A stretch of 59,242 nucleotides of DNA from Kitasatospora sp. DSM 101779 (GTDB lineage Bacteria; Actinomycetota; Actinomycetes; Streptomycetales; Streptomycetaceae): assembly GCF_025655475.1 (NCBI RefSeq), contig NZ_JAHTIK010000001.1, positions 3,931,236-3,990,477 of the forward strand. The letters run 5' to 3'. The notes beneath the pieces are model-generated. The model saw nothing but the letters and a program-made list of their open reading frames with translations. It made no database searches and was not told the origin of the DNA. Positions 50,136 through 57,293 of the stretch are shown here, in pieces; within the stretch, counting starts at the first letter, position 1; every line of letters begins with the position of its first letter. A program made the position numbers and the translations under genes.

Positions 50136-52313
50136 TCATTCAGACGGGCCCGATTCGTCGGACTCGTCCGGCTCTTCCAGGTTCCCCAGCGTCCGCCATG
50201 CGAGGTCAGCGAGGGTATCACCCGAGGACGTGACCCAGCGGGCCGTGCCCTGGTTAGCCGTGGGCCGGTCTGCCCACTCGGCGAGTTTCCACATATGGGT
50301 GATCAGGCCCGACGGTGAGTACTGCTGGCCATCCGCGGTCCAAACGACCGGCTTCGTCCGGTGGTTAGTCCACGTGGCTCGAGAGCGCCGCGGATCCCCT
50401 GCGAGCCAGCCCTTGAGGGCCTCGGCCTCAAGCGGGTAGGCCGTGCTGAGCGTGAGGGGCTCGCCTTCATTCAGGATCCGCTTGTCGACGAGGACCTGCA
50501 CGGCGTTGGGGCGGCGGCGCTTGCGTGTGGGCCGGGCGCGCCGGTACGCGTCCGCGGCGGAACCGTTCTTGCCCTGCACCATAGCCTCGATGACCCGCTC
50601 AGTGACCTCGCGGCAGCGGTCGGCGTCCGAGCACACGGCCCGGATCTGCGGGCGCCGCTCGGAGAGCTCGTCGATGACCTGGATAGTAACGGGCAGCAGC
50701 CGCTGGACGATTTCCTTAGTCTGCACCTTGGCCTCCTCGGCCCAGGTCAGCTTGGTGTCGGGCTCGTCAATCCCCTCGGTATCGAGAAGCCGGAACACCA
50801 GATGGGCGAGTAGGTAAGTGCCGTGTTCCGTCAGCGCGGCTGCCCGGCCTTCGTAGCGCTTGCGGAGGTCGAGGAGACAGCGTCGCACCTCACGCAACAC
50901 CTGGACAGCGTTCCACAGTAGGTAAACGCCCGGCCTCGGGCGGAACAGCACGTCGTAGACTCCCTGCGATCCGCGCTCCCACAGCGGGTCGAGTGTGAGC
51001 GCGATCCGGGCTGCGTACTGACTGTCAGCATGGGCGCAGGCCAAGGCGACGGCCGCGTCGACGACGGTGCAGCCGGACTCCTCGGGAAGCTCGACCTCGC
51101 TGCGCTGCACCCCATACTCCAGGCCGAGTTCCGCCCGCATCTCGTCCAGAATATCGCCCTGGATCGGATCGAGGGCGACAAAGTCTCGTTCGCCAACACT
51201 GTTTTGCCGATTGGTGGCGCGCGTGGTATCGCTAGCGAACTCCTTGGCCGCGTGTGTGACGATGATCCGTACACTGATCTTGGCCTCGGCGGTCGCGTCC
51301 TCCTTCTCCAGTGCTTCTGCAACGGCGCGCACGGTCTGGGCACCGTTCACCACACTGGCGTTGTGTAGAGTCAGCATCAGGGGCTTCTGCTGGGGAGCAC
51401 GCGCCGACCGTTCAACCTTCTCCACACGGTCGCAGAGCACAGTGATGCCGTTGTTGTAGTACCAGAAGTTGGCTGGCTCCTCAGTGAGGGTGGCGATCAA
51501 GGAGTTATTGATAGGCGTTCTGCCCAGGGGCTTACGAATGTTCAGATTGAACAGATTCGTCCCATGCTTCGCCCAATCGGCAACCTGTTCGGCGTCGACG
51601 ACTCCCTGATAAGACTCGTACAGCGCGTCAGAACCCATGCCGAACCAGGGGAACAGCTCCGCGGTCAGGACCACAGGCTCGGGCACCTGGTCAGCTCGTA
51701 CGGACGCCCACACCTCAGGAGCCAGGATGATCCGGTTGTCCAGTACCGGGCCATACCGGTTGAACTCATCCTCCCCGTTCTTGATCGCCTGTATGAAGCC
51801 TTCGCCGGGCATGTCGGGTCGCATCATCACCACAACCTGGGTGACGGGAACGGTCCCCTGGTCCATGACCGACTTGGCATACTCGGCCAGCCTCCGGCCG
51901 CGCGGATTGAACGGGGCGAAGTTCTCCTCATCGATGAGCCGGAAGCCTGCGAGGAGTTCGAACACTGCCTGCCGGTCTCCCTTGGCCTTACCTTCGGGGC
52001 TCCACTTGCTCTGGACGAGATAGACGTGAGGCTTGGCCCCCTCAACCACGGCGATCGCGTCGATACCCTGATCAAGGTCTCCGTCAATGACGGTGGCGGC
52101 GGCCTCCCCGGGGCTGAAACCAGTAACGATCCGCACCGCTTGGGCGGCTAGCGCTCTGGAGGTGCGGCGATTCTCGAAGTCCTCCCCTGTGTACTTCGCA
52201 GCGAGGTCGCTAGTGTCCAGAAGATTGGCGTAAACCTTCCGGAGCGCTTTGCCCACCTGCCGTACTTGGGTATTCGAGTCAGGCTTCCCGCCCTTGGGCT
52301 GTTGCACGTTCAC
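50136..52313 (-). CDS. AIPR family abortive-infection/phage-resistance protein with PD-(D/E)XK-like motif
   Basis: A 725-aa protein of the AIPR family (abortive phage infection). The N-terminal domain contains DGDLDQGIDAIAVVEG and VYLVQSKWSPEG: D85 and Q101-S102-K103 fit the D...(D/E/Q)xK nuclease core. The family landmark is NIRKPLGRTPINNSLIATL, then EEPANFWYYNNGITVLCD, DTTRATNRQNSVGERDFVALDP. The rest is helical. Start at GTG 52313 (12 nt after GGGGAGG); an in-frame ATG at 52355 adds 14 residues. It is the main cargo of the element and predicted to protect against phage. Confidence 0.9.
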   Translation of the reverse strand: MNVQQPKGGKPDSNTQVRQVGKALRKVYANLLDTSDLAAKYTGEDFENRRTSRALAAQAVRIVTGFSPGEAAATVIDGDLDQGIDAIAVVEGAKPHVYLVQSKWSPEGKAKGDRQAVFELLAGFRLIDEENFAPFNPRGRRLAEYAKSVMDQGTVPVTQVVVMMRPDMPGEGFIQAIKNGEDEFNRYGPVLDNRIILAPEVWASVRADQVPEPVVLTAELFPWFGMGSDALYESYQGVVDAEQVADWAKHGTNLFNLNIRKPLGRTPINNSLIATLTEEPANFWYYNNGITVLCDRVEKVERSARAPQQKPLMLTLHNASVVNGAQTVRAVAEALEKEDATAEAKISVRIIVTHAAKEFASDTTRATNRQNSVGERDFVALDPIQGDILDEMRAELGLEYGVQRSEVELPEESGCTVVDAAVALACAHADSQYAARIALTLDPLWERGSQGVYDVLFRPRPGVYLLWNAVQVLREVRRCLLDLRKRYEGRAAALTEHGTYLLAHLVFRLLDTEGIDEPDTKLTWAEEAKVQTKEIVQRLLPVTIQVIDELSERRPQIRAVCSDADRCREVTERVIEAMVQGKNGSAADAYRRARPTRKRRRPNAVQVLVDKRILNEGEPLTLSTAYPLEAEALKGWLAGDPRRSRATWTNHRTKPVVWTADGQQYSPSGLITHMWKLAEWADRPTANQGTARWVTSSGDTLADLAWRTLGNLEEPDESDESGPSE

Positions 52314-52355
52314 GCTTCGGCTTCCTCCCCTTGGTAGAGCCGATTGGCTCCACAT

Positions 52356-52594
52356 TCTTGCTGACCCCGAATCGTGCCGCCGAACGGTGCTCAGGGCTCC
52401 AAGCTGTCGAGACCCAACCGTAGTAGCGCCAGAGCCCTATCGACCTCCGAGTCAGCTCGAAAGCAGGCCCGTAGACGACGTTGAGGCCGGCATGCAGTGG
52501 CCCCGGACGTCGCGTTCACATATACGAGCCCACGCCCAGGGAACGCTCCTCGGCCAGCGCCCTTAGTCGCCCCAGAGGTGATCACCATCCGAGG
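52356..52594. other. gap upstream of AIPR gene
   Basis: About 240 bp with promoter potential for the AIPR gene on the minus strand. An open frame at 52391-52588 (minus) has no domain and no clear ribosome binding site; not accepted as a gene. Confidence 0.5.
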
Positions 52595-52768
52595 CTAGCC
52601 CGATGAGCGCTCGCCGTCAGCCTTGAACACCAAGAAGCACCTGTGCTGGCCATCCAGGCCTACGATGTCCACGCCCAGTCCTCCGGGACCCTCGCCACAG
52701 ACCAGTTCAGCTTCGCTGGGCCGTGCGAGATGGGCCAACGTCGCCCATCTACGACAATCGCCGACCAC
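52595..52768 (-). CDS. possible small protein, 57 aa, in frame with upstream small ORF
   Basis: Read by hand from GTG at 52768: VVGDCRRWATLAHLARPSEA..., ending GQHRCFLVFKADGERSSG before TAG at 52595. Composition is balanced and coding-like. It lies in the same frame as the 69-aa ORF directly upstream, with one TAG between them, so the two may be halves of one broken gene or a translationally read-through pair. No known domain. Confidence 0.35.
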   Translation of the reverse strand: MVGDCRRWATLAHLARPSEAELVCGEGPGGLGVDIVGLDGQHRCFLVFKADGERSSG

Positions 52769-52798
52769 CCATTTCTTCAGTCTGCCAGCAGCTCGTGG

Positions 52799-53008
52799 CT
52801 ATCGTGAGGTCTGGCGCTCGCAATCCTGGCATCGCCCATCACGGCTGATCCCCCACGGACGAGCATGCAGGGCGAGTCCTGCAACACCCTTACCGCAAGC
52901 GGTACGCCGCCGACCGCTGTCCCAGGCGTGGGTGATCTCCGCTCTTGCCAGTCTGGGGTTCTCCACGACGACTTCGGTGGCAGCTGTCCACTCTGGTGCT
53001 TCACTCAT
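52799..53008 (-). CDS. small zinc-ribbon-like protein, 69 aa
   Basis: ATG at 53008, starts MSEAPEWTAATEVVVENPRLARAEITHAWD and continues RRRTACGKGVAGLAL to RDGRCQDCERQTSR. HxW...CG...CxxC spacing suggests a zinc-binding knuckle like small regulators on actinomycete elements. The stop TAG is followed by an open, coding-like stretch in the same frame. It is the last gene-like ORF before attR. Confidence 0.5.
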   Translation of the reverse strand: MSEAPEWTAATEVVVENPRLARAEITHAWDSGRRRTACGKGVAGLALHARPWGISRDGRCQDCERQTSR

Positions 53009-53346
53009 GCCCAGAAGTCTAAGTTGCTTCTGCCGGAGTTGAGTTGGTTGCCAACTACCTTGCGGCCCCAGGTTGCCAAGTGCCTGACTGCGCTACAACA
53101 GACCCGCACTTGAGCGGACGGCCACAGACGCTCGGGGGCTGTGTGCAGGTCAACAGGTATCTGTCCCCAGGTCGGATGAGTGCCAGGGTTGCTTCAGACG
53201 AAACGGATGGAGCCTCACTTTTTAGCGTTGGCGTATGCCACCCCGTACGCCAACAACCACGGACGCTCGCGGGCGCCGGCAGAGTCGGTCAGCCCCGACA
53301 CGCCGTGGCAGGTGAACCCTCACCGGTCCGGGACCACCTCGGAGGA
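53009..53346. other. right end of the element, probable integrase arm region
   Basis: No supported gene. Contains GTTGGCGTATG (53227-53237) and CCGTACGCCAAC (53243-53254), which form an inverted pair; CCGTATGCCAAC at the left end (45339-45350) is the same motif. Also a CAACT/GTTGC-rich stretch at 53040-53060. Confidence 0.6.
53227..53254. promoter_or_regulatory. candidate integrase arm-type binding sites (right)
   Basis: GTTGGCGTATG / CCGTACGCCAAC inverted pair; matching motif CCGTATGCCAAC near attL at 45339-45350. Occurrence near both ends and nowhere else noticed in the window suggests arm sites for the integrase. Confidence 0.55.
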
Positions 53347-53393
53347 CGCCTGAAAAGCGGAAGGTCGCCGGTTCGACCCCGGCCCTGGCCACA
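53347..53393 (+). repeat. attR: right 47-bp direct repeat
   Basis: Identical to 45221-45267. It is the chromosomal 3' half of the original tRNA-Phe gene without a 5' half, so it is not a functional tRNA. Confidence 0.95.
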
Positions 53394-53397
53394 GCCG

Positions 53398-53430
53398 AAG
53401 TCCCCGCAGCGAAGATCGCTGCGGGGACTT
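53398..53430 (+). terminator. original chromosomal terminator of tRNA-Phe, now after attR
   Basis: Stem AAGTCCCCGCAGCGA / TCGCTGCGGGGACTT, loop AGA. Its position immediately after attR shows it ended tRNA-Phe before integration. Confidence 0.85.
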
Positions 53431-53487
53431 CTTCGTGTTCCCGGGCACGGGCGGCGCGGGCGGGCCCGCGCCCCCCGCCGGCGGCGG

Positions 53488-54339
53488 TCACGCCGGGCCG
53501 GGGCCCTGTTCGACGGGGAGGTCGCCTGGGCGGCCCCACTCGCTCCAGGAGCCGTCGTACACGGCGAGGTCCCGGTAGCCGGCCAGTTCGGCACCGAGGG
53601 CCAGGACGCAGGCGGTCACTCCGGAGCCGCAGCTGACCACCAGCCGCTCGCGCCCGTCGGCGACGGCGGCGAACCGGGCCTTCAGCTCGTCGGCGGGCCG
53701 CATCCGGCCGTCCGCCTGGAGGTCGAGGTAGGGCAGGTTCACGGCGCCGGGGATGTGGCCGCGGCGCAGCCCGGGTCGGGGTTCCTCCACCCGGCCGGTG
53801 TAGCGGTCCCGGCTGCGGGCGTCGAGGACGGCGGTGGCCCCGTCGGCGAGGGCGGCGTCCACGGCCCGGCGGTCCACCAGGAGCCCGGCGCGGGGCCGAG
53901 CGGTGAAGTTCCCGGGCGCGGCGGGCGCCTCCTCGGCGCCGGCGGCGCCGGCGAGGGGCAGCCCGGCGGCCTCCCAGACCGGCAGGCCGCCGTCCAGCAC
54001 GGCCGCCCGGTCGAAGCCCATCGCCCGCAGCATCCACCAGGCACGGGCGCTGGAGTAGATGCCGGCGTTGTCGTACGCCACGACGACGCTGTCGTCGTCC
54101 ACACCGAGGGCCCGCAGCTCGCGCTCGAACTGCTCGGGGCCGGGCATGGTGTGCGGCAGCGGGTCCGCCGGGTCGGAGAGCGCCCCGTCGATGTCGAAGG
54201 TCCGCGCCCCCGGAATCGGCCGCCGGATCCCGCGGTACACCCCGACACTCGCGTCGAGCACCACCAGCCCGGGCCGGCCCAGGTGCTCCGCCAGCCAGTC
54301 GGCCGACACCAGCGGTCCGGGAGGGGACAGCAGACTCAT
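53488..54339 (-). CDS. rhodanese-type sulfurtransferase (two domains)
   Basis: A 283-aa sulfurtransferase with tandem rhodanese domains. Domain 1: DWLAEHLGRPGLVVLDASVGVY with DNAGIYSSARAWWMLRAMG. Domain 2: ATAVLDARSRDRYTGRVEEPRPGLRRGHIPGAVNLPY and LVVSCGSGVTACVLALGAEL. C237 in CGSGVTA indicates a mercaptopyruvate-sulfurtransferase-type loop. It moves sulfur to cyanide or thiols. ATG at 54339; the upstream frame to 54369 has a weaker context. Confidence 0.92.
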   Translation of the reverse strand: MSLLSPPGPLVSADWLAEHLGRPGLVVLDASVGVYRGIRRPIPGARTFDIDGALSDPADPLPHTMPGPEQFERELRALGVDDDSVVVAYDNAGIYSSARAWWMLRAMGFDRAAVLDGGLPVWEAAGLPLAGAAGAEEAPAAPGNFTARPRAGLLVDRRAVDAALADGATAVLDARSRDRYTGRVEEPRPGLRRGHIPGAVNLPYLDLQADGRMRPADELKARFAAVADGRERLVVSCGSGVTACVLALGAELAGYRDLAVYDGSWSEWGRPGDLPVEQGPGPA

Positions 54340-54441
54340 CGCACGCACCTTCCGCTCGGCCACCCGCACACACCGTTCACGGGCGTCCGACGCACAGTAG
54401 TACAGGCTCGAACACCCCCGAGCGGCATCGGTGACAACCAG

Positions 54442-55881
54442 TCAGCTGTCGGGGGAGCGGATCTCGCCCGTCAGCGAACCGATGGATGCCAACGCTGCCG
54501 CGTGCAGCGCTCGGGCCCGATCGAGCAGCTGGCCGCGCAGCTGCTCGCGATAGGTGCCCCGGGTCTTCAGAGCGTGGCAGTTGGGACACAGCGCGATCAT
54601 GAACTCCGGCCGGTCCGGGCCGCCGCGGGCCAGGTCCTTGACGTGGTCGACCTCCAGCAGGGGTGCCCCGGCATCGGTGAGCTCCGTCGGATGACCGAGG
54701 CAGGTGGGGTTCTCGCACCGGCCGCCGCTCCGCAGCAGCACGGCGTCCCGAGCAGCCGCGGACCGCAGGACCCGTTCGATGGTCGACTGTCGCGACCGCT
54801 GCCCCTGGCGGCGCTTCTCGGTGGTCTCAGCAGCCATGCAAAGGTGCCGGTACTTCTCGGCCGGAGTCTTGGACCCGCCCATGACCTCGGTCGGGATCAC
54901 GTCCCCGGTGTCGTCGTGCAGCTCAGCGCCCTCCGCCGCCAGCACCTCGAGAATCTCGTGGGGCCAGTGGTCCTTCAGCGGGGACGGGACGGGTGCCAGG
55001 ACCCAGACGAATTCGCGGCGCCACTGGTCGTCGTTGCCGCGCCCCCAACGGAGGCGTCGCTGAGCGATCACCACCCAGCTCTCGAAGGTGAACTCACCGC
55101 CGTACGGCTTGTGCCAGAAGCGCAGCGGCCGCTGCTGCTCCTGGTGGATCGCCATGGACTTGTTGCCGCGGACCAGCGCCTGGTCCCCGCGCTGTCCGTC
55201 ACCGACGTACGCGATCCAGTCGGTGCCGGCGATGCGCCCGTCCCGGTAGGGGCCCTTGTCGTCCGAGAAGGCGTTGAGCATGCCGTCGTGCAGCTTGCCG
55301 ATCCCGGCGATGCGCTGGCCGCCGTGCACCTCGGACAGGGCGAACCGACCGGTGAAACGGTCGCCGACCCGCGGCTGCAGCCACTCCGCTACCCGGCCCA
55401 TCAGCAGGTCGTCCAGGCCCAGTGCCTCCACCAGCCCCTTGGGGACGGGGTTGAAGAACCTGACCAGGAGGGTGGCGGCCAGCTCCGCGGCGAACGCCCG
55501 GTCGGCGGCCAGCAGCTCATGGACGTCCTCCAGCAGCCCGGCCCGGGGGTCGATCCCGTCCAGCGCCGACCGCTTGGGGCGGCGGTCGCGGCTGGTCAGT
55601 TCGAGCGAATCGGCGTCCTCGATCTCCCACAGCTCGGACTTCTGCAGGGACCAGAAGGGGTAGACGACGGCCTCACGCGGGTCCGCCACACCGCCGAACC
55701 GCGTCAGCAGAGCGCCGGCCGCGGGTTGGATGCGGGACCACGGCTGGAGTCGTGGGCGCCGCTGCACGGCCTGCGCGAGGGCCCACAGCAGCAACAGCGG
55801 TCGGTGGGGCGCCCGCGAGCCGTCGCGCTCGGCCGGTGCCAGTTCGCCGACCCGCTGACGCACGACAGTCGCAGTGATCAC
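54442..55881 (-). CDS. ScoMcrA-like HNH endonuclease, predicted modification-dependent restriction enzyme
   Basis: A 479-aa nuclease. The N-terminal domain (PHRPLLLLWALAQAVQ and AVVYPFWSLQKSELWEI) matches the beginning of ScoMcrA-type enzymes. A middle domain SEVHGGQRIAGIGKLHDGML... and DWIAYVGDGQRGDQALVRGNKSMAIHQ is SRA/YDG-like, the fold that reads methylated or phosphorothioate DNA. The HNH part is ENPTCLGHP, VDHVKDLARGGPDRPEFMIALCPNCHALKTRG with Cys pairs and D-H...N...H. GTG at 55881 lies 10 nt after GGAGG. It is predicted to cut modified DNA; recognition unknown. Confidence 0.8.
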   Translation of the reverse strand: MITATVVRQRVGELAPAERDGSRAPHRPLLLLWALAQAVQRRPRLQPWSRIQPAAGALLTRFGGVADPREAVVYPFWSLQKSELWEIEDADSLELTSRDRRPKRSALDGIDPRAGLLEDVHELLAADRAFAAELAATLLVRFFNPVPKGLVEALGLDDLLMGRVAEWLQPRVGDRFTGRFALSEVHGGQRIAGIGKLHDGMLNAFSDDKGPYRDGRIAGTDWIAYVGDGQRGDQALVRGNKSMAIHQEQQRPLRFWHKPYGGEFTFESWVVIAQRRLRWGRGNDDQWRREFVWVLAPVPSPLKDHWPHEILEVLAAEGAELHDDTGDVIPTEVMGGSKTPAEKYRHLCMAAETTEKRRQGQRSRQSTIERVLRSAAARDAVLLRSGGRCENPTCLGHPTELTDAGAPLLEVDHVKDLARGGPDRPEFMIALCPNCHALKTRGTYREQLRGQLLDRARALHAAALASIGSLTGEIRSPDS

Positions 55882-56254
55882 CGACAACACCCCTCCGAGT
55901 ACGGCAGTTGTGCGTCCATTCCATCACCGCGCACCGACAGCGATCCGCGCGGTGCTGCGCTAGAGGGGCCCGCCGTGGTCGGGGCCGGGCGCCGTTGCCC
56001 ACCCCCGTGGGGCAGCGGCGCGCCGGAGCGTGTGGGCCGGGGGGTGCGGCCGGTCGGCCTCGCGCGGGGCGGGCCGGTGCGGTCGATCCTGCTCAATGCA
56101 TGACTGGCTGTCAACTATCGTGGATCGCCCCCGGAGGGGCTCCCGGAATCCGGCACGGCTCACGCACCGGAACGGCACTTCTTCCTCAACGATCGTGCAA
56201 GAGGGGACGGTCGGGGGATTCTGGCGAAGCGTCAGATCGTTCTATGATCCGCGC
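55882..56254. promoter_or_regulatory. intergenic region upstream of XRE operon with repeated TCAAC(T/G)ATCGTG
   Basis: TCAACTATCGTG at 56111-56122 and TCAACGATCGTG at 56186-56197 form a direct repeat 75 bp apart. A -10-like TATGAT lies nine bases before the XRE start codon, allowing a leaderless or short-leader transcript. The left half is GC-rich with a hairpin near 55990-56030. No gene seen. Confidence 0.5.
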
Positions 56255-56728
56255 ATGTCCACCGAATCTGCGCGACCGGAGGGCTCCGCCGGGCCGTCCG
56301 GGGAGGGTGCCGGTCCCACCACGGGCTCCCCCGACTTCGCGGCCCGCTTCCGGCGCCTGATCAAGGTGATCTACCCGAAGGACCTCGGCCGTCCCTGGCG
56401 GGACACGGAGATCGCCCTCGGCACCGGCCTCAGCGGGACGTACATCGGGAACCTGCGCAAGGGCACCCAGAAGCCGAGCCTGGAGAACGCGGTGAAGATC
56501 GCCAAGTTCTTCGGTGTGCCCCTGGACTACTTCAGCGACTCCGCGACCGCGCAGGCCGTCGAGCGCGACCTGCAGCGGATCGAGACGCTCCGCGACGCCC
56601 GGGTGGAGCGGATCGCCATGCGGGCGGCCGGTCTTCCGCCGGAGATGCAGGACGCCGCCCTCACGGTCGTGGAACAGTTGCGCAGGGCGGTCGGACTGCC
56701 CGACGACGGTGGCCCGGCGGCGGAGTGA
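56255..56728 (+). CDS. XRE family regulator
   Basis: A 157-aa DNA-binding protein. A low-complexity N-terminus (about 25 residues) precedes FAARFRRLIKVIYPKDLGRPWRDTEIALGTGLSGTYIGNLRKGTQKPSLENAVKIAKFFGVPLDYF, a helix-turn-helix with an insertion between helices 1 and 2. The C-terminal half is helical (QRIETLRDARVERIAMRAAGLPPEMQDAALTVVEQLRRAVGLP). One base separates its stop from the next start, so the operon is tight. XRE-ImmA pairs usually respond to stress by cleavage of the regulator. Confidence 0.88.
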   Translation: MSTESARPEGSAGPSGEGAGPTTGSPDFAARFRRLIKVIYPKDLGRPWRDTEIALGTGLSGTYIGNLRKGTQKPSLENAVKIAKFFGVPLDYFSDSATAQAVERDLQRIETLRDARVERIAMRAAGLPPEMQDAALTVVEQLRRAVGLPDDGGPAAE

Positions 56729-56729
56729 C

Positions 56730-57293
56730 GTGACCGGGCAGCAGGAGACGCCGCTGGGCCACTGGCGGCTTCCCGAAGGGGAGCACGTGCGAGGTGTGGG
56801 ACGTACCCGCCGCCGGATGCGGGCCGTGGCCAGGCAGCTGGGGCTGCCTCCGCTGAGCACGGTGGAGGAGCTGTGCACGGCGGTCGCCGAGCGGACCGGC
56901 CGTCCGGTCCGGCTGGCACCGCGCCGGATGCGGGTGGGGGAGCCGTCCGGCTTCGTCGAGCGGCTGCCCGACGAGGACGTCGTCCACTTCGAGCAGGAGA
57001 CCTCGGGTCTGCACCAGGCCCACATCGTCTGCCACGAGCTCGCCCACCTGCTCTGCGGGCACCTGCCGGAGGCCGCCCCGCCGGACGCGGAGACCGCCGC
57101 GGTGGAGCTGTCCACCATCGACCCGGACGTCCTGCGGCTGGTTCTCGGCCGCTCGCACTACGACGACGCGGCGGAGGAGGAGGCCGAGGTGCTCGGCGCC
57201 GAACTGCTGCGGATCCTGGTGCTGGCTCCGGGCGCCGGGACGACCTCGCAGCTGGCACCCGCCCTGGAGCACCGCAAGGGCCAGCATGTCTGA
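56730..57293 (+). CDS. ImmA/IrrE-type metallopeptidase
   Basis: A 187-aa zinc peptidase of the ImmA/IrrE family. Motif HIVCHELAHLLCGHLPE places H102-E103-x-x-H106; a third ligand is expected among the acidic residues in DAAEEEAEVLGAELL. The N-terminal part (RRRMRAVARQLGLPPLSTVEELCTAVAERTGRPVRL) is the usual helical start. It probably cleaves the adjacent XRE protein. GTG start; it overlaps the next gene by 8 bp. Confidence 0.88.
   Translation: MTGQQETPLGHWRLPEGEHVRGVGRTRRRMRAVARQLGLPPLSTVEELCTAVAERTGRPVRLAPRRMRVGEPSGFVERLPDEDVVHFEQETSGLHQAHIVCHELAHLLCGHLPEAAPPDAETAAVELSTIDPDVLRLVLGRSHYDDAAEEEAEVLGAELLRILVLAPGAGTTSQLAPALEHRKGQHV

Larger units (their letters stand above)
45268..53346. mobile_element. 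reduced integrative element (AICE-like) in tRNA-Phe, about 8.1 kb
   Basis: Bounded by the 47-bp repeats at 45221 and 53347. Contains, from left to right: its own terminator, integrase and excisionase (minus), remnant of a rep-type ATPase (minus), GntR and HAD genes (plus), AIPR (minus), small ORFs. The order and content resemble pSAM2-type actinomycete integrative and conjugative elements, but no FtsK-like tra gene or intact rep is present. GC content is visibly lower than the flanks and the chromosomal tRNA-Phe terminator lies beyond attR, so the original order can be read. Confidence 0.9.

Noticed and set aside
53347..53393. second tRNA-Phe gene
   Set aside because: Only the 3' half is present; this is the att repeat.
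53044..56103. 1019-codon open frame on the plus strand across attR, rhodanese and HNH nuclease
   Set aside because: Antisense to two convincing genes and spanning the element boundary; no domain.
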